NCBI GenBank assembly: GCA_021779835.1
Contig: JAJXZX010000006.1
Location: forward strand, 88,944-152,943
Direction of reading: 5' to 3'
Length of the DNA stretch: 64,000 nt
Origin: Pseudomonadota bacterium
GTDB taxonomy: Bacteria; Pseudomonadota; Alphaproteobacteria; Rhodobacterales; Rhodobacteraceae
Part shown: piece by piece, positions 29,202-38,086 of the stretch
How the letters are laid out: every line of letters begins with the position of its first letter
Position numbering within the stretch: the first letter of the stretch is position 1
Program-made: the position numbers and the translations under genes
Notes under the pieces: generated by a model
The model's input: the letters and a program-made list of their open reading frames with translations, nothing else
Told to the model about the DNA's origin: nothing
The model's database searches: none

Positions 29202-29540
29202 GTGAAACTCATCATAGCAGCAATCAAGCCGTTCAAGCTGGAGGAGGTCCGCGAAGCGCTGACCTCTATCGGCGTGCGCGGCATGATGGTGACCGAGATC
29301 AAGGGCTTCGGCTCGCAGTCCGGACACACTGAAATCTATCGCGGCGCGGAATACGCCGTGAATTTCGTGCCGAAGGTCAAACTGGAAATCGTGGTGGCGG
29401 ACGGTCTGGCTGACCAAGTCGTCGAAACGATCCTCAAGACCGCGAAGACCGACAAAATCGGCGACGGCAAGATCTTCGTGCTCGACGTGGACCAGGCGGT
29501 GCGCGTCCGGACCGGCGAAACCAACGACGACGCGCTGTGA
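29202..29540 (+). CDS. glnK: PII nitrogen regulatory protein
   Basis: The 112-residue PII protein reads 2-oxoglutarate and ATP/ADP and gates the ammonium channel. It starts MKLIIAAIKPFKLEEVREAL, with the T-loop around 37-55 carrying the uridylylation tyrosine Y51 (YRGAEY), then GDGKIFVLDVDQAVRVRTGE. The start is GTG at 29202, preceded by GAAGGGTAACGAC; the longer frame from 29001 lacks homology. amtB lies 30 bases downstream, the typical glnK-amtB pair. Confidence 0.94.
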   Translation: MKLIIAAIKPFKLEEVREALTSIGVRGMMVTEIKGFGSQSGHTEIYRGAEYAVNFVPKVKLEIVVADGLADQVVETILKTAKTDKIGDGKIFVLDVDQAVRVRTGETNDDAL

Positions 29541-29570
29541 CGCGACGGTTCAGGGGAAAGAGATAGGGAC

Positions 29571-30944
29571 ATGTCAAACTTCAAGAAAGTAATGGGCCTG
29601 GCCGCGCTTGCCGCGGCGACCGCGCTGCCTGCGCTGGCTGACACCGCACCGGCGGTCGCCAACAGCGGCGATACCGCCTGGATGATGACCTCTAGCGCGT
29701 TGGTCTTGTTCATGACGTTGCCCGGTCTGGCACTGTTCTATGGCGGCCTTGTGCGCACCAAGAACATGCTGTCGGTGCTGATGCAATGTACGCTGATTAC
29801 TGCGATGGTGATGGTGGTTTGGGTGCTCTACGGCTACTCGATGGCCTTCGGTCCCAGCCTGTCGCCCTACTGGGGGGGGCTCGATAAGGCCTTTCTCGCT
29901 GGCGTGAACCAGACCTCGCTGAGCGGCACGATCCCGGAATACGTCTTTGCCGTGTTCCAAATGACCTTTGCCGTCATCACCCCCGCGCTGATCATCGGTT
30001 CCTTCGCCGAGCGCATCAAGTTTTCCTCGCTTCTGGTGTTCATCCTGCTTTGGGTGACCCTCGTTTATTTCCCGATTGCCCACATGGTTTGGGGCGTCAC
30101 GACGCCAGCTGTTGACGCGGCAGGCAAGGCCATTCTCGATGCGGCTGGCAAAGCCACGACCGTCGGTGGTGGTTTGTTCTTCAACATGGGTGCGATGGAC
30201 TTTGCCGGCGGCACCGTGGTCCATATCAACGCTGGTATCGCTGCCTTCATCGGTGCGCTGGTGATCGGCCCGCGCGTCGGCTTTGGCAAGGATAACATGG
30301 CGCCCCACTCGATGACGCTGACCATGGTCGGCGCCTCGATCCTGTGGGTTGGCTGGTTCGGTTTCAACGCGGGCTCGGCGCTGACCTCGGGCGGGCTCGC
30401 GGGCCTCGCGATGATCAACACCTTCGTTGCCACCGCTGCTGCGATCCTCAGCTGGTCGGCGATCGAGGGCTTGACCCGCGGTAAGGCGTCCATGCTGGGT
30501 GCTGCTTCGGGTATGGTTGCTGGCTTGGTTGCTATCACCCCGGCCTGTGGCTTTGTCGGTCCGATGGGAGCCGTGATCCTGGGCTTTGTCGTCTCGCCGA
30601 TCTGCTACTTCTTCGTCACCACGGTGAAGTCGAAGTTTGGTTATGACGACAGCCTCGACGTGTTCGGCGTGCACTGCGTTGGCGGGATTACCGGCGCTTT
30701 GATGACCGGCATCCTTGCTTCGGACGCCTTCGGTGGTGTGGGCTATGCCGCGAATGCAGGCTCGATGGGCGCTCAGGAGATGGTGCAACTTGAGGCCGTC
30801 CTGACCACGATCGTCTGGTGTGGCGTAGTGTCGTTCATCCTCTACAAGGTGATTGACATGGTCATGGGCCTGCGCGTCTCGACCGAGGCGGAGCGGGAAG
30901 GTCTTGACCTGAGCTCGCACGGTGAAGCCGCGTACCACGGCTGA
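29571..30944 (+). CDS. amtB: Ammonium transporter
   Basis: The 457-residue channel has a cleavable signal peptide (residues 1-23, ending ALPALA) and eleven hydrophobic helices. Family motifs are MTLPGLALFYGGLVRTKN, DFAGGTVVHINAGIAAFIGALV (the conserved histidine), ILWVGWFGFNAGSAL and DVFGVHCVGGITGALMTGI with the second pore histidine. It conducts ammonium across the inner membrane under GlnK control. A strong terminator follows at 30964. Confidence 0.95.
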   Translation: MSNFKKVMGLAALAAATALPALADTAPAVANSGDTAWMMTSSALVLFMTLPGLALFYGGLVRTKNMLSVLMQCTLITAMVMVVWVLYGYSMAFGPSLSPYWGGLDKAFLAGVNQTSLSGTIPEYVFAVFQMTFAVITPALIIGSFAERIKFSSLLVFILLWVTLVYFPIAHMVWGVTTPAVDAAGKAILDAAGKATTVGGGLFFNMGAMDFAGGTVVHINAGIAAFIGALVIGPRVGFGKDNMAPHSMTLTMVGASILWVGWFGFNAGSALTSGGLAGLAMINTFVATAAAILSWSAIEGLTRGKASMLGAASGMVAGLVAITPACGFVGPMGAVILGFVVSPICYFFVTTVKSKFGYDDSLDVFGVHCVGGITGALMTGILASDAFGGVGYAANAGSMGAQEMVQLEAVLTTIVWCGVVSFILYKVIDMVMGLRVSTEAEREGLDLSSHGEAAYHG

Positions 30945-30963
30945 TTTGCGAAGCCGAAAAACG

Positions 30964-30993
30964 AAACCGGCGGGGAGCAATCCTCGCCGGTTT
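30964..30993 (+). terminator. Intrinsic terminator after amtB
   Basis: AAACCGGCGGGGA, loop GCAA (GNRA type), TCCTCGCCGGTTT forms a 13-bp stem with one G-T wobble, followed by TCATTT. It sits 20 bases after the amtB stop, a convincing rho-independent terminator. Confidence 0.85.
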
Positions 30994-31154
30994 TCATTTG
31001 GAGGGGTGCTCAGGGGGGCGTTGCGTTAGGGGATCGGCATCTGGGGCTCGATGCGCGTTCGGCCTTGGCAGGAACCGCTTGGCCGCGTCGCCGTTGGTGT
31101 GTTCGTGCGCCGCCATTCAACGGCGCAAGACAACTTGGCAAGGTCTTCGCGACA

Positions 31155-32456
31155 CTAGCTTACCGCGTCCCTTGCTGCAGCGTGGTCCAGATCGCGACCG
31201 TAGATTGGCCGGGTCAGAATGAAGCCGATCGTGGCGAGCAAACTGGCCAAGGGCACGATCGCCAGCGCGGTCGACAGCCCGAACGCGTCGGACAGCATTC
31301 CCGACACCACGGGGCCAGCGGCAAAACCGGTCAAGACCTGGATCAACGTGCCGATCGCGACGGTTGTCGAGCGCACGGCTGGCAATGCCACATCCATTGC
31401 CGAGGCGGAGACCGTGCCGATTGTTCCACCCAGAAAGATCGCCCCGAACACCAGCGTGCCATATTGCGCCGGGCCCGGGCTTAGGAAATTGAACGCAAAG
31501 CCCAGAACGACGAACGTCATGAAGGTCGTGAAGGACATGACACTGTATTTGGCGGTCTTGTTCTTACGGCTCATCCGGTCGGCGACCGCTCCCCACAGCA
31601 TCGCTCCCACCGTGGTCGCTATCAGAATGATCGCGGTGCGCATGGCCGCCTTGTCGGTCGGGAGATTGTAAGACCGGTGCATGAAGCTTGGCAGCCAAGC
31701 CACCATGGTCGAGAACACGAAGTACTGGAAACCGTTGCAGAGAAACACTGTGATGGTCGAGGGCGTCTTGAGGATCTGGCGCAGGATTGGCCCGGCGCCG
31801 CCGAGCGGCTTGAAGCCTGTGGTTCGTTTGGGTGCCAGCTTGGGGGCCTTGTAGTCGCGCACAAAGAAGAACAGGACGGCCAGGATCAGGCCGGGAACGC
31901 CGACAATCCCGAAGGCGGAATGCCAACCCAAATGGCGCGTGATAACCCCGCCAAGTATGACCCCACCGATCGCGCCTACCACCGCGCCCGCCTGTAGCGA
32001 AGCCAGAATGAACGCGCGCATCCGCGACGGGAACAACGTGGCCAATAGCGCGGTGCCAACAGCGCCATAGCCCGCCTCGCCGATGCCCACGATGCCGCGC
32101 AGCGATACCAGTTGGAAATAGTTCACGGCATAGCCACAGGCAATGGTTGCGAGGCTCCAGACGATGGCCATCAGGGCAATGCACTTCACCCGGCTCCATC
32201 GGTCGGCAAGGATGGCGACCGGCAGCGACATGATCGCCACTGTCAGCGAGACGACCGAAACCAGTGCGCCCAGTTGCGTGTCGCTGAGCACCCACTCGGT
32301 CTTGATGTCGGGCAGCATCGAAACGACGATTTGCCGGTCTACATAGTCAAATACGTTCAGCAGAAAAGTCAGCGCGAAGGCAATCCATGCTGCCGATTTC
32401 GCACCCTGATAGTCATGGTCTCTGCCTACGCGCGCGTCGGCACTCTGAATGCTCAT
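31155..32456 (-). CDS. MFS transporter (spinster-like), copy 1
   Basis: The 433-residue protein has about twelve hydrophobic helices. The early segment NVFDYVDRQIVVSMLPDIK and the loop LADRWSRVKCIALMAIVWSL are the MFS-1 signature of spinster-like carriers. The ligand cannot be read. It is a paralogue of the MFS gene immediately upstream: both share DRQ, DTQLG and ADRWSRVKCIA segments. ATG 32456 (MSIQSADARV) follows a GGGAG sequence; the longer frame to 32531 is less likely. Confidence 0.88.
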   Translation of the reverse strand: MSIQSADARVGRDHDYQGAKSAAWIAFALTFLLNVFDYVDRQIVVSMLPDIKTEWVLSDTQLGALVSVVSLTVAIMSLPVAILADRWSRVKCIALMAIVWSLATIACGYAVNYFQLVSLRGIVGIGEAGYGAVGTALLATLFPSRMRAFILASLQAGAVVGAIGGVILGGVITRHLGWHSAFGIVGVPGLILAVLFFFVRDYKAPKLAPKRTTGFKPLGGAGPILRQILKTPSTITVFLCNGFQYFVFSTMVAWLPSFMHRSYNLPTDKAAMRTAIILIATTVGAMLWGAVADRMSRKNKTAKYSVMSFTTFMTFVVLGFAFNFLSPGPAQYGTLVFGAIFLGGTIGTVSASAMDVALPAVRSTTVAIGTLIQVLTGFAAGPVVSGMLSDAFGLSTALAIVPLASLLATIGFILTRPIYGRDLDHAAARDAVS

Positions 32457-32821
32457 CCTGTGGTCTCCCATCCACGTGCAGTCGTCTTTCATCAGCAGAG
32501 CCCGCGCCCTCTTCCCTCCACGCGGGATCAACCTGTCGATCTTGGTCTGCCGCCTCGGTCGCCCTTCCCGCTACGGCATCGACGCGGTCGGTGGTTCCGG
32601 TCATCCTTTCGCGCCAGAGCCACCGTGTGGAAGTTTTGGGTTTTGTCGAGGAAAAGGTCGCGGCCCGACCTAACGACGCCACGTAAGACCGCCAATCCTC
32701 GCCGCCACTTTGGTGTGGCGACCGTTGCGCATGACGCCAAGGGGCGCGATGTCAGCCACGAAGCTGTGTCCGTCCGTCACCGAAATCGGCGGCAAAACCG
32801 GTGCGGCAATCTCAGTTCCAG
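32457..32821. other. Gene-free gap between the two MFS genes
   Basis: This 365-base stretch holds only open frames without family character. No terminator and no copy of the TGTCA-N6-YGACA site is visible in it. It may contain the untranslated end of MFS copy 2 and the promoter of MFS copy 1. Confidence 0.4.
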
Positions 32822-34102
32822 TCATCCGATCCTCGTCAGATCGCGCAGGAAGATCGGCCGTATCGCGAGGACGGCAATCGCCGACAGCAGGCTGAAGACC
32901 GGCACAATCCCAAGGGCCGTGGCGAGGCCGAGATGGTCCGACAGGATGCCGGTGGCCGCTGGCCCGGCCGCCAGACCAAGCAAATTCTGGACCAAGGCGC
33001 CGACCGCGAGCGCTGTTGCGCGGATGCCTGGATGCACCACCTCGACCGTCAGCGCGCTGGTGGTTCCAAGTGTGCCGCCCATGAACAAACCGCCCAGCAC
33101 GATCACGCTGTATTGAACCGGGCCGGGAGCCAGAAAGTTGAAGGCAACCGTGAAGGTCGCGAAGGTCAGGAAGGTTGTGGCAGCAAGGACATCGAATTTC
33201 CGGCCCGGCGCTTTACGGCTGATACTGTCGGCGATAAGCCCCATCAGAATCGCGCCGATGCTGCTGGCAACCAGCACAAGGACCGTGCGCACCGAGGCCT
33301 TGTCGGTGGCAAGCCCATAGGACCGGTTCATGAAGCTGGGCAGCCAGGAAACCATGGCGGCGAGGACAAAAAGTTGCAGCGCATTGCCGACGTAAAGCAG
33401 GATCGCAGAGGGCGTCTGCGTCAGCGCCCGCCCCATCGCGACGAGACTTGTCAGAGGCGAACGGTGGGCCGCCGCCTTACGCAGCTCAACGGTCTTATAA
33501 TCCGGCACCAGAAAATACAGCAGCGCCAGAACAAGACCGGGGGCGCCGACAATGCCAAAGGCCGAGTGCCAGTCGTAATTTTTTGCAATGTAGCCGCCAA
33601 CCAGGACGCCGCCGATGGAGCCGAGCAGGGCCGCGGCATTGAAGGCGGACAGCAAGAACGCCCGCATCTGGGCTGGAAAGAGCGTTGACAGAAGGGCAAT
33701 ACCAACCGGGCCGTAAGCTGCCTCGCCCACACCCACCAATCCGCGCATCGTCAGCAACTGCGCGTAGCTGGTGGCATAGCCGCAGGCGATCGTTGCCACG
33801 CACCACAGCAAGGCCATCGCGGCAATGCATTTTACCCGGCTCCAGCGGTCGGCAAGGATTGAAATCGGAATCGCCAACACCGCAACGGTTACCATCACGA
33901 CAGAGATTATCATGCCAAGCTGGGTGTCACTGAGGTTCCAGTCGACCTTGATCGCCGGCAGCATCGAGGTGACGACCTGCCGGTCGACGAAATCGAAGAT
34001 GTATAGCGCGAAAGTCAGGGCGAAGGTGGCCCAAGCCACCGACTTTCGGCCCAAGAACCCCTGACGCATGTTGGCATGCGCTCCGTCGAGTTGAATTGTC
34101 AT
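32822..34102 (-). CDS. MFS transporter (spinster-like), copy 2
   Basis: The 426-residue protein has about twelve hydrophobic helices and starts with a short soluble tail, then FALYIFDFVDRQVVTSMLPAIK and ILADRWSRVKCIAAMALLWC. It is the closest visible relative of MFS copy 1. A palindromic Crp-type site lies 155 bases upstream, so it may belong to the sulfatase regulon. The substrate may be an organic acid or sulfated compound taken up by the locus; this is inference from context. Confidence 0.88.
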   Translation of the reverse strand: MTIQLDGAHANMRQGFLGRKSVAWATFALTFALYIFDFVDRQVVTSMLPAIKVDWNLSDTQLGMIISVVMVTVAVLAIPISILADRWSRVKCIAAMALLWCVATIACGYATSYAQLLTMRGLVGVGEAAYGPVGIALLSTLFPAQMRAFLLSAFNAAALLGSIGGVLVGGYIAKNYDWHSAFGIVGAPGLVLALLYFLVPDYKTVELRKAAAHRSPLTSLVAMGRALTQTPSAILLYVGNALQLFVLAAMVSWLPSFMNRSYGLATDKASVRTVLVLVASSIGAILMGLIADSISRKAPGRKFDVLAATTFLTFATFTVAFNFLAPGPVQYSVIVLGGLFMGGTLGTTSALTVEVVHPGIRATALAVGALVQNLLGLAAGPAATGILSDHLGLATALGIVPVFSLLSAIAVLAIRPIFLRDLTRIG

Positions 34103-34460
34103 TCCGCGGCCTCCCCTGCCACCTGCTTTGCGGATTTGCCGGGCCGCCTCTTCGGTGCGGTCACAGGCTTGGCAACGGACGATCTGGCCCCGCTACGTTT
34201 TGATCCGGACGCCCTGGCGCCAGCAATCCTACGGTATCGGGACGGCTGGCGGTGTCTGTCAATTTGACGACAATTCACGCAGTTGGGCGGCTCTGTCCGG
34301 TTTGGGTCGCGCGGCGACGGGCGCGCATGTGCGGTTGTAGGGATGGGGGTTCTTCGTTAGAATCCGCACCGATAGAGCAGAGCGCGTCCCGTTCTGACTG
34401 ACGGCCGCAAGCGCAACACCAGAGCTGCTGGTGCAAATGGACTTTTCTGCGGAGCACCCG
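34103..34460. other. Divergent intergenic region between MFS copy 2 and the glycosyltransferase
   Basis: This 358-base gap separates the minus-strand MFS gene from the plus-strand glycosyltransferase. It contains a TGTCA-N6-CGACA palindrome at 34257-34272. No other gene is supported. Confidence 0.5.
34257..34272. promoter_or_regulatory. Crp/Fnr-type palindrome, site 1
   Basis: TGTCA ATTTGA CGACA. It lies between divergent MFS copy 2 (155 bases) and the glycosyltransferase (189 bases). It has the same arms and 6-base spacer as five other sites in the window. Confidence 0.55.
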
Positions 34461-35354
34461 ATGACCCGAACAAAACGGCCCCTCGGTATCGTGACGATGG
34501 TCTATCGGGACTATTTCTTTCTGGAGCGCTGGTACAAATACTATGCGGCGCAGGTTCCGCCCGAGGATCTGTTCGTCTTCAGCCACGGCAACGATCCAGA
34601 GCATCACCGGATTGCCCCGGGCGCCAACATTATAAACGTTCCGCGCAGCGAGACGATGTTCAAGTTCGATCTGCGGCGCTGGCGGATGATGAGCCAGTTT
34701 GCTAGCGGGATGCTTGAATTCTACGACTGGATGATCGTAGCCGATGTGGACGAGATCATGGTCGTCGATCCGGTCGCCGCGCCGGATATCGTGTCTTACA
34801 TCGATGCGACTTACGCCGGCAAACCTGACGGCCCGAAGAATATTGCCCCCTTCGCGCTGGAACTGATGCACGTCCCGTCAGAGGAGCCGCTGCCACTGGC
34901 GCCGGACGCGACCATTCTGTCGCGCCGACGGATATTCAGGCCGAGCCGGGTCTATAGCAAGCCCTGCCTGATTGGCGCGCCAGCGATTTTCGGGCCCGGC
35001 GGGCACCGCAACAATCTGGGGCCGCGCCATCTGTCGCCAGATCTCTACCTTTTGCACCTGCGGTTTTGCGATGTCGATTTGATGAAGTCGAATGCCAAAT
35101 TGCGCAAAGAGATCGTCGACCAGTCACGGGTCGCGGGGCAGGAGGACTCTGCGCCGCATCCGTGGGAAAGCCTGATGGAAAATTATCTGGACGGCGTAGG
35201 CAACTATGAATTGGGCGGTGAAGATGTGGTGCTGAAAAAGTTCCGGCGCGCGATGCTGCGGCAGACCGAAAAGCACCCCGGCCAATTCATTTGGGGGCCG
35301 GCGAAAAACGCGACCCTCTACCGCATTCCAGAGCGCTTCGCAGGTGTGTTTTGA
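34461..35354 (+). CDS. Glycosyltransferase (GT2/GT92-like)
   Basis: The 297-residue protein begins GIVTMVYRDYFFLERWYKYYA and has the DxD-type motif IVADVDEIMVVDP, then GPRHLSPDLYLLHLRFCDVDL near the C-terminal half. This is the pattern of small bacterial transferases that act on surface glycans; the donor and acceptor are unknown. ATG 34461 is chosen because GGAG lies six bases upstream; ATG 34437 is possible. The 3' end overlaps the sulfatase maturase start by four bases, linking sugar transfer to sulfatase activation. Confidence 0.72.
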   Translation: MTRTKRPLGIVTMVYRDYFFLERWYKYYAAQVPPEDLFVFSHGNDPEHHRIAPGANIINVPRSETMFKFDLRRWRMMSQFASGMLEFYDWMIVADVDEIMVVDPVAAPDIVSYIDATYAGKPDGPKNIAPFALELMHVPSEEPLPLAPDATILSRRRIFRPSRVYSKPCLIGAPAIFGPGGHRNNLGPRHLSPDLYLLHLRFCDVDLMKSNAKLRKEIVDQSRVAGQEDSAPHPWESLMENYLDGVGNYELGGEDVVLKKFRRAMLRQTEKHPGQFIWGPAKNATLYRIPERFAGVF

Positions 35355-36538
35355 CCGCCCAACCCCCCAACCTGCCCCGCCCGTTTTCCGCGATGACCAA
35401 GCCGATGGGGCCACGCTGCAACATTGATTGCAGCTATTGCTACTATCTTGAAAAGGAAGAGCTTTACCCCGAAGAGAGCAAATTCCGCATGTCGGCTGCG
35501 GTGCTTGAAACCTACACGCGGGAGCTTATCAGCGCTGGTCTGGCGGCGGGTCAGCGGGAAATATCCTTTGCCTGGCACGGGGGCGAGCCGACGCTGGTGG
35601 GGCTAGGTTTCTTCGAGCGGGCGGTCGAGCTGCAGCGCCAATACGCGCCGCCGGGCACCACAATCGTCAATACGCTTCAGACCAACGGCATGCTGGTTGA
35701 TGACACATGGGCGGAATTTTTTGCGCGGGAAAGGTTCCTGATCGGGCTTAGCGTTGATGGGCCAAAACATCTTCACGACAGATTTCGGCGCGACCGCGCG
35801 GGGCGGCCAACCTACGACGCTGTGATGCGTGGGCTTGACGCCCTTCGCCGCCATTCGGTGGAATTCAACGTGTTGACCGCGATCCACCACGGCAATGTCA
35901 GCCGCGGAAAGGACCTTTACCGTTTCCTGCGCGAGCTTGGCACGAACTATATCCAATTCATCCCGGTGGTGGAGCGGAAGCTGGCCACGGGCAGCTTGTC
36001 AGGCCCGCCCGAGGCTGGGCAGGCCTCCGATGCGCAGGTTGCGGACTGGAGCGTCAGCCCAAGGGCCTATGGCAAGTTTTTGTGTGATGTCTTCGACATC
36101 TGGTATCGGCAGGATGTAGGCCGCATCTCTGTGCAATTCTTCGAGAACCAGTTGTTTCTGTGGAGCGGCCTTCCCGCGTCGCTGTGCGTCTTTGCCGAAA
36201 CCTGTGGGGCCGGGCTGGCGGTGGAGCATAACGGGGATGTCTATGCCTGCGACCACTACGTCTATCCGGAATACCTGCTGGGAAATCTGATGGAGACCCC
36301 GCTAAGCTCTCTCGCATGGTCCAGCCGCATGGAAACCTTTGGCAACGACAAGCGGGACAAACTGACGGCGCAATGCCAGCGCTGCAAATTCAGATTTGCG
36401 TGCCACGGGGGATGCCCGAAGCATCGCATCCTTAAGTCGGAAGACGGCGAACCAGGGCACAATTACTTTTGCGTCTCTTACACCATGTTCTTCCGGCACG
36501 CGTCAGAGCGGCTGAAGGAGCTTATTCTAAGGCGATGA
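35351..36538 (+). CDS. Radical SAM anaerobic sulfatase-maturating enzyme (AnSME-like)
   Basis: The 395-residue protein has the radical-SAM cluster motif CNIDCSYC (C23, C27, C30), AWHGGEPTLVGLGFF, and a SPASM domain with ACDHYVYPEYLLGN and the cysteine-rich CQRCKFRFACHGGCPKHRI that binds two extra [4Fe-4S] clusters. AnSME enzymes oxidise the active-site Cys or Ser of sulfatases to formylglycine. A sulfatase with a CGPSR motif lies convergently beside it. TTG at 35351 is taken as the start because it gives a 4-base overlap with the glycosyltransferase; ATG 35393 would begin right before the cluster motif. Confidence 0.9.
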   Translation: MTAQPPNLPRPFSAMTKPMGPRCNIDCSYCYYLEKEELYPEESKFRMSAAVLETYTRELISAGLAAGQREISFAWHGGEPTLVGLGFFERAVELQRQYAPPGTTIVNTLQTNGMLVDDTWAEFFARERFLIGLSVDGPKHLHDRFRRDRAGRPTYDAVMRGLDALRRHSVEFNVLTAIHHGNVSRGKDLYRFLRELGTNYIQFIPVVERKLATGSLSGPPEAGQASDAQVADWSVSPRAYGKFLCDVFDIWYRQDVGRISVQFFENQLFLWSGLPASLCVFAETCGAGLAVEHNGDVYACDHYVYPEYLLGNLMETPLSSLAWSSRMETFGNDKRDKLTAQCQRCKFRFACHGGCPKHRILKSEDGEPGHNYFCVSYTMFFRHASERLKELILRR

Positions 36539-37880
36539 CGGACTCGGCGCCCGTCTTGGTCAAATCCATGCCGCTTTCACGAGCGCTTTCGACAAGCGCC
36601 GCGTAGAGTGCGGGGAACTCTGGTTGAGAGGGGCCCAAGTCGTGCAGTTGCCAGTAATCGGTTCTGAGATCGAAAAGCTGGAAACTGCCATCGCCATAGC
36701 GGATCAGCCGGAAGTGTCCGGCACGAATGGAGATGACGTTCTCGGTCAGCGTAGGCACAACCCTTGACGGATCGCTGCCCCCCTCGACCAGAGGCCGCAC
36801 GGATTTGCCGAAGCAATGGGTCAGCGGCGGGACCTCGGCGTAGTCCAGAATTGTGGGGCCGACGTCGATCAGCGCAATCGGATCAAAGACCTCGCGCGGC
36901 GTGGGACTGGCGGGGTCGTGAACGATGAACGGCACACCGGCGACCTGCTCCCACGGCGTGGTCTTTTTGTAACGGTTGAGGTTGCCAAGCTGAAATCCGT
37001 GGTCGGCGATGATGATGACGATGGTGTTGTCGGCGTGCTTTGACGCCTTGAGCGCGTCCCAGACGCGGCCAATGTGATAGTCACCGTGCGAGAATGCCGA
37101 GAAGTAATTTCTGACGCTGCGCCGCCACCAAACGATTTTCGCCGGATTGGCGTTGGTCGGAAAGTTCGCCTCGGCATAGGCGTTGGGAGTGTAGCCGCCA
37201 GCCCAGTCTGCGGGCGGATTGAAGTCTCCGGGCCGGTACATTTCCTTGAACCGCACTGGCGTTATATTCGGGCCATGCGGGCTATACAGTCCGATTTCCC
37301 GATAAAATGGCACCTCGCTGTCGTAGTCGTTGAAGAAGGCAATCGCGGATTCTGACGACTTGTAGTCGTGATAGGTCACGTCGTCTTTTTCGTCGATCGT
37401 GCTCCAGCCCGAACGGTGGCCGCCAAATTTGCGTTTCTCGACGCCCGGCGGCAGCGACATGTCATTGCCGAAATTCTTCGGCCGGTCGGAATAGAGGACG
37501 TTGTGCACCGGCTTTTCCAGTGGCTTGTAGCCGTGATGGACCTTCCCCCCGGAGGAGCAGAAGTAGCCCGCGCTTTTCAGCCGGTATTGCCACGAGTCTT
37601 TCAGCGCCGCCGGGTCGGACATCCAACTCAGCGCGTCGGCATTTTGAAAAATGCCGCTTTGATGTGGCATTTTGGCGGACATGAAACTGGCACGTGACGG
37701 GCCGCAGATTGGTGCCTGACAATAGGCCGCGCGGAATGCGGTTGACTGTGCGCAGATCCGATCGAGGTTGGGAGTAATAAGCTTGGCGCCGAAGGCTGTT
37801 TTGTAGTTCCAGTAGGCGGCGGCATCGTCCATGCATATCAAGACTATATTTTTCCGACGCGCATCCACTGATAAACCCAT
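36522..37880 (-). CDS. Sulfatase, Cys-type (iduronate-2-sulfatase/choline-sulfatase-like)
   Basis: The 452-residue hydrolase of the alkaline-phosphatase superfamily has metal ligands in NIVLICMDDA (residues 11-20), the maturation motif C59-G-P-S-R63, GGKVHHG with active-site Lys and His, and IIADHGFQLGN near the C-terminal half. C59 would be converted to formylglycine. There is no clear signal peptide with the chosen start, so it would act in the cytoplasm; a longer frame begins at 37991. Its end overlaps the convergent maturase end by 17 bases. The substrate is unknown. Confidence 0.88.
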   Translation of the reverse strand: MGLSVDARRKNIVLICMDDAAAYWNYKTAFGAKLITPNLDRICAQSTAFRAAYCQAPICGPSRASFMSAKMPHQSGIFQNADALSWMSDPAALKDSWQYRLKSAGYFCSSGGKVHHGYKPLEKPVHNVLYSDRPKNFGNDMSLPPGVEKRKFGGHRSGWSTIDEKDDVTYHDYKSSESAIAFFNDYDSEVPFYREIGLYSPHGPNITPVRFKEMYRPGDFNPPADWAGGYTPNAYAEANFPTNANPAKIVWWRRSVRNYFSAFSHGDYHIGRVWDALKASKHADNTIVIIIADHGFQLGNLNRYKKTTPWEQVAGVPFIVHDPASPTPREVFDPIALIDVGPTILDYAEVPPLTHCFGKSVRPLVEGGSDPSRVVPTLTENVISIRAGHFRLIRYGDGSFQLFDLRTDYWQLHDLGPSQPEFPALYAALVESARESGMDLTKTGAESVIALE

Positions 37881-38086
37881 TGCTGCAAAACTGCTTGGAC
37901 TCCCATAGACAATAGGGCCCCCCTTTGTCCAGCGAGCCTTGGGTGGAACGCGGGCAGCGATGTGGTGCGCTTGTCGCGGATTTGGCTGCATGGTAACGTG
38001 CGGCTCGGGTAGTAAACGGTGGTACCAAGCGGGACGATGCTGCTCTGCGGCGCCATGCGCCGTGTGATGTGTAAAGGAGTAGTACC

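Noticed and set aside
29574..30980. A 468-residue open frame antisense to amtB
   Set aside because: It mirrors a clear ammonium channel on the other strand and lacks any family motif; high GC content makes such antisense frames common.
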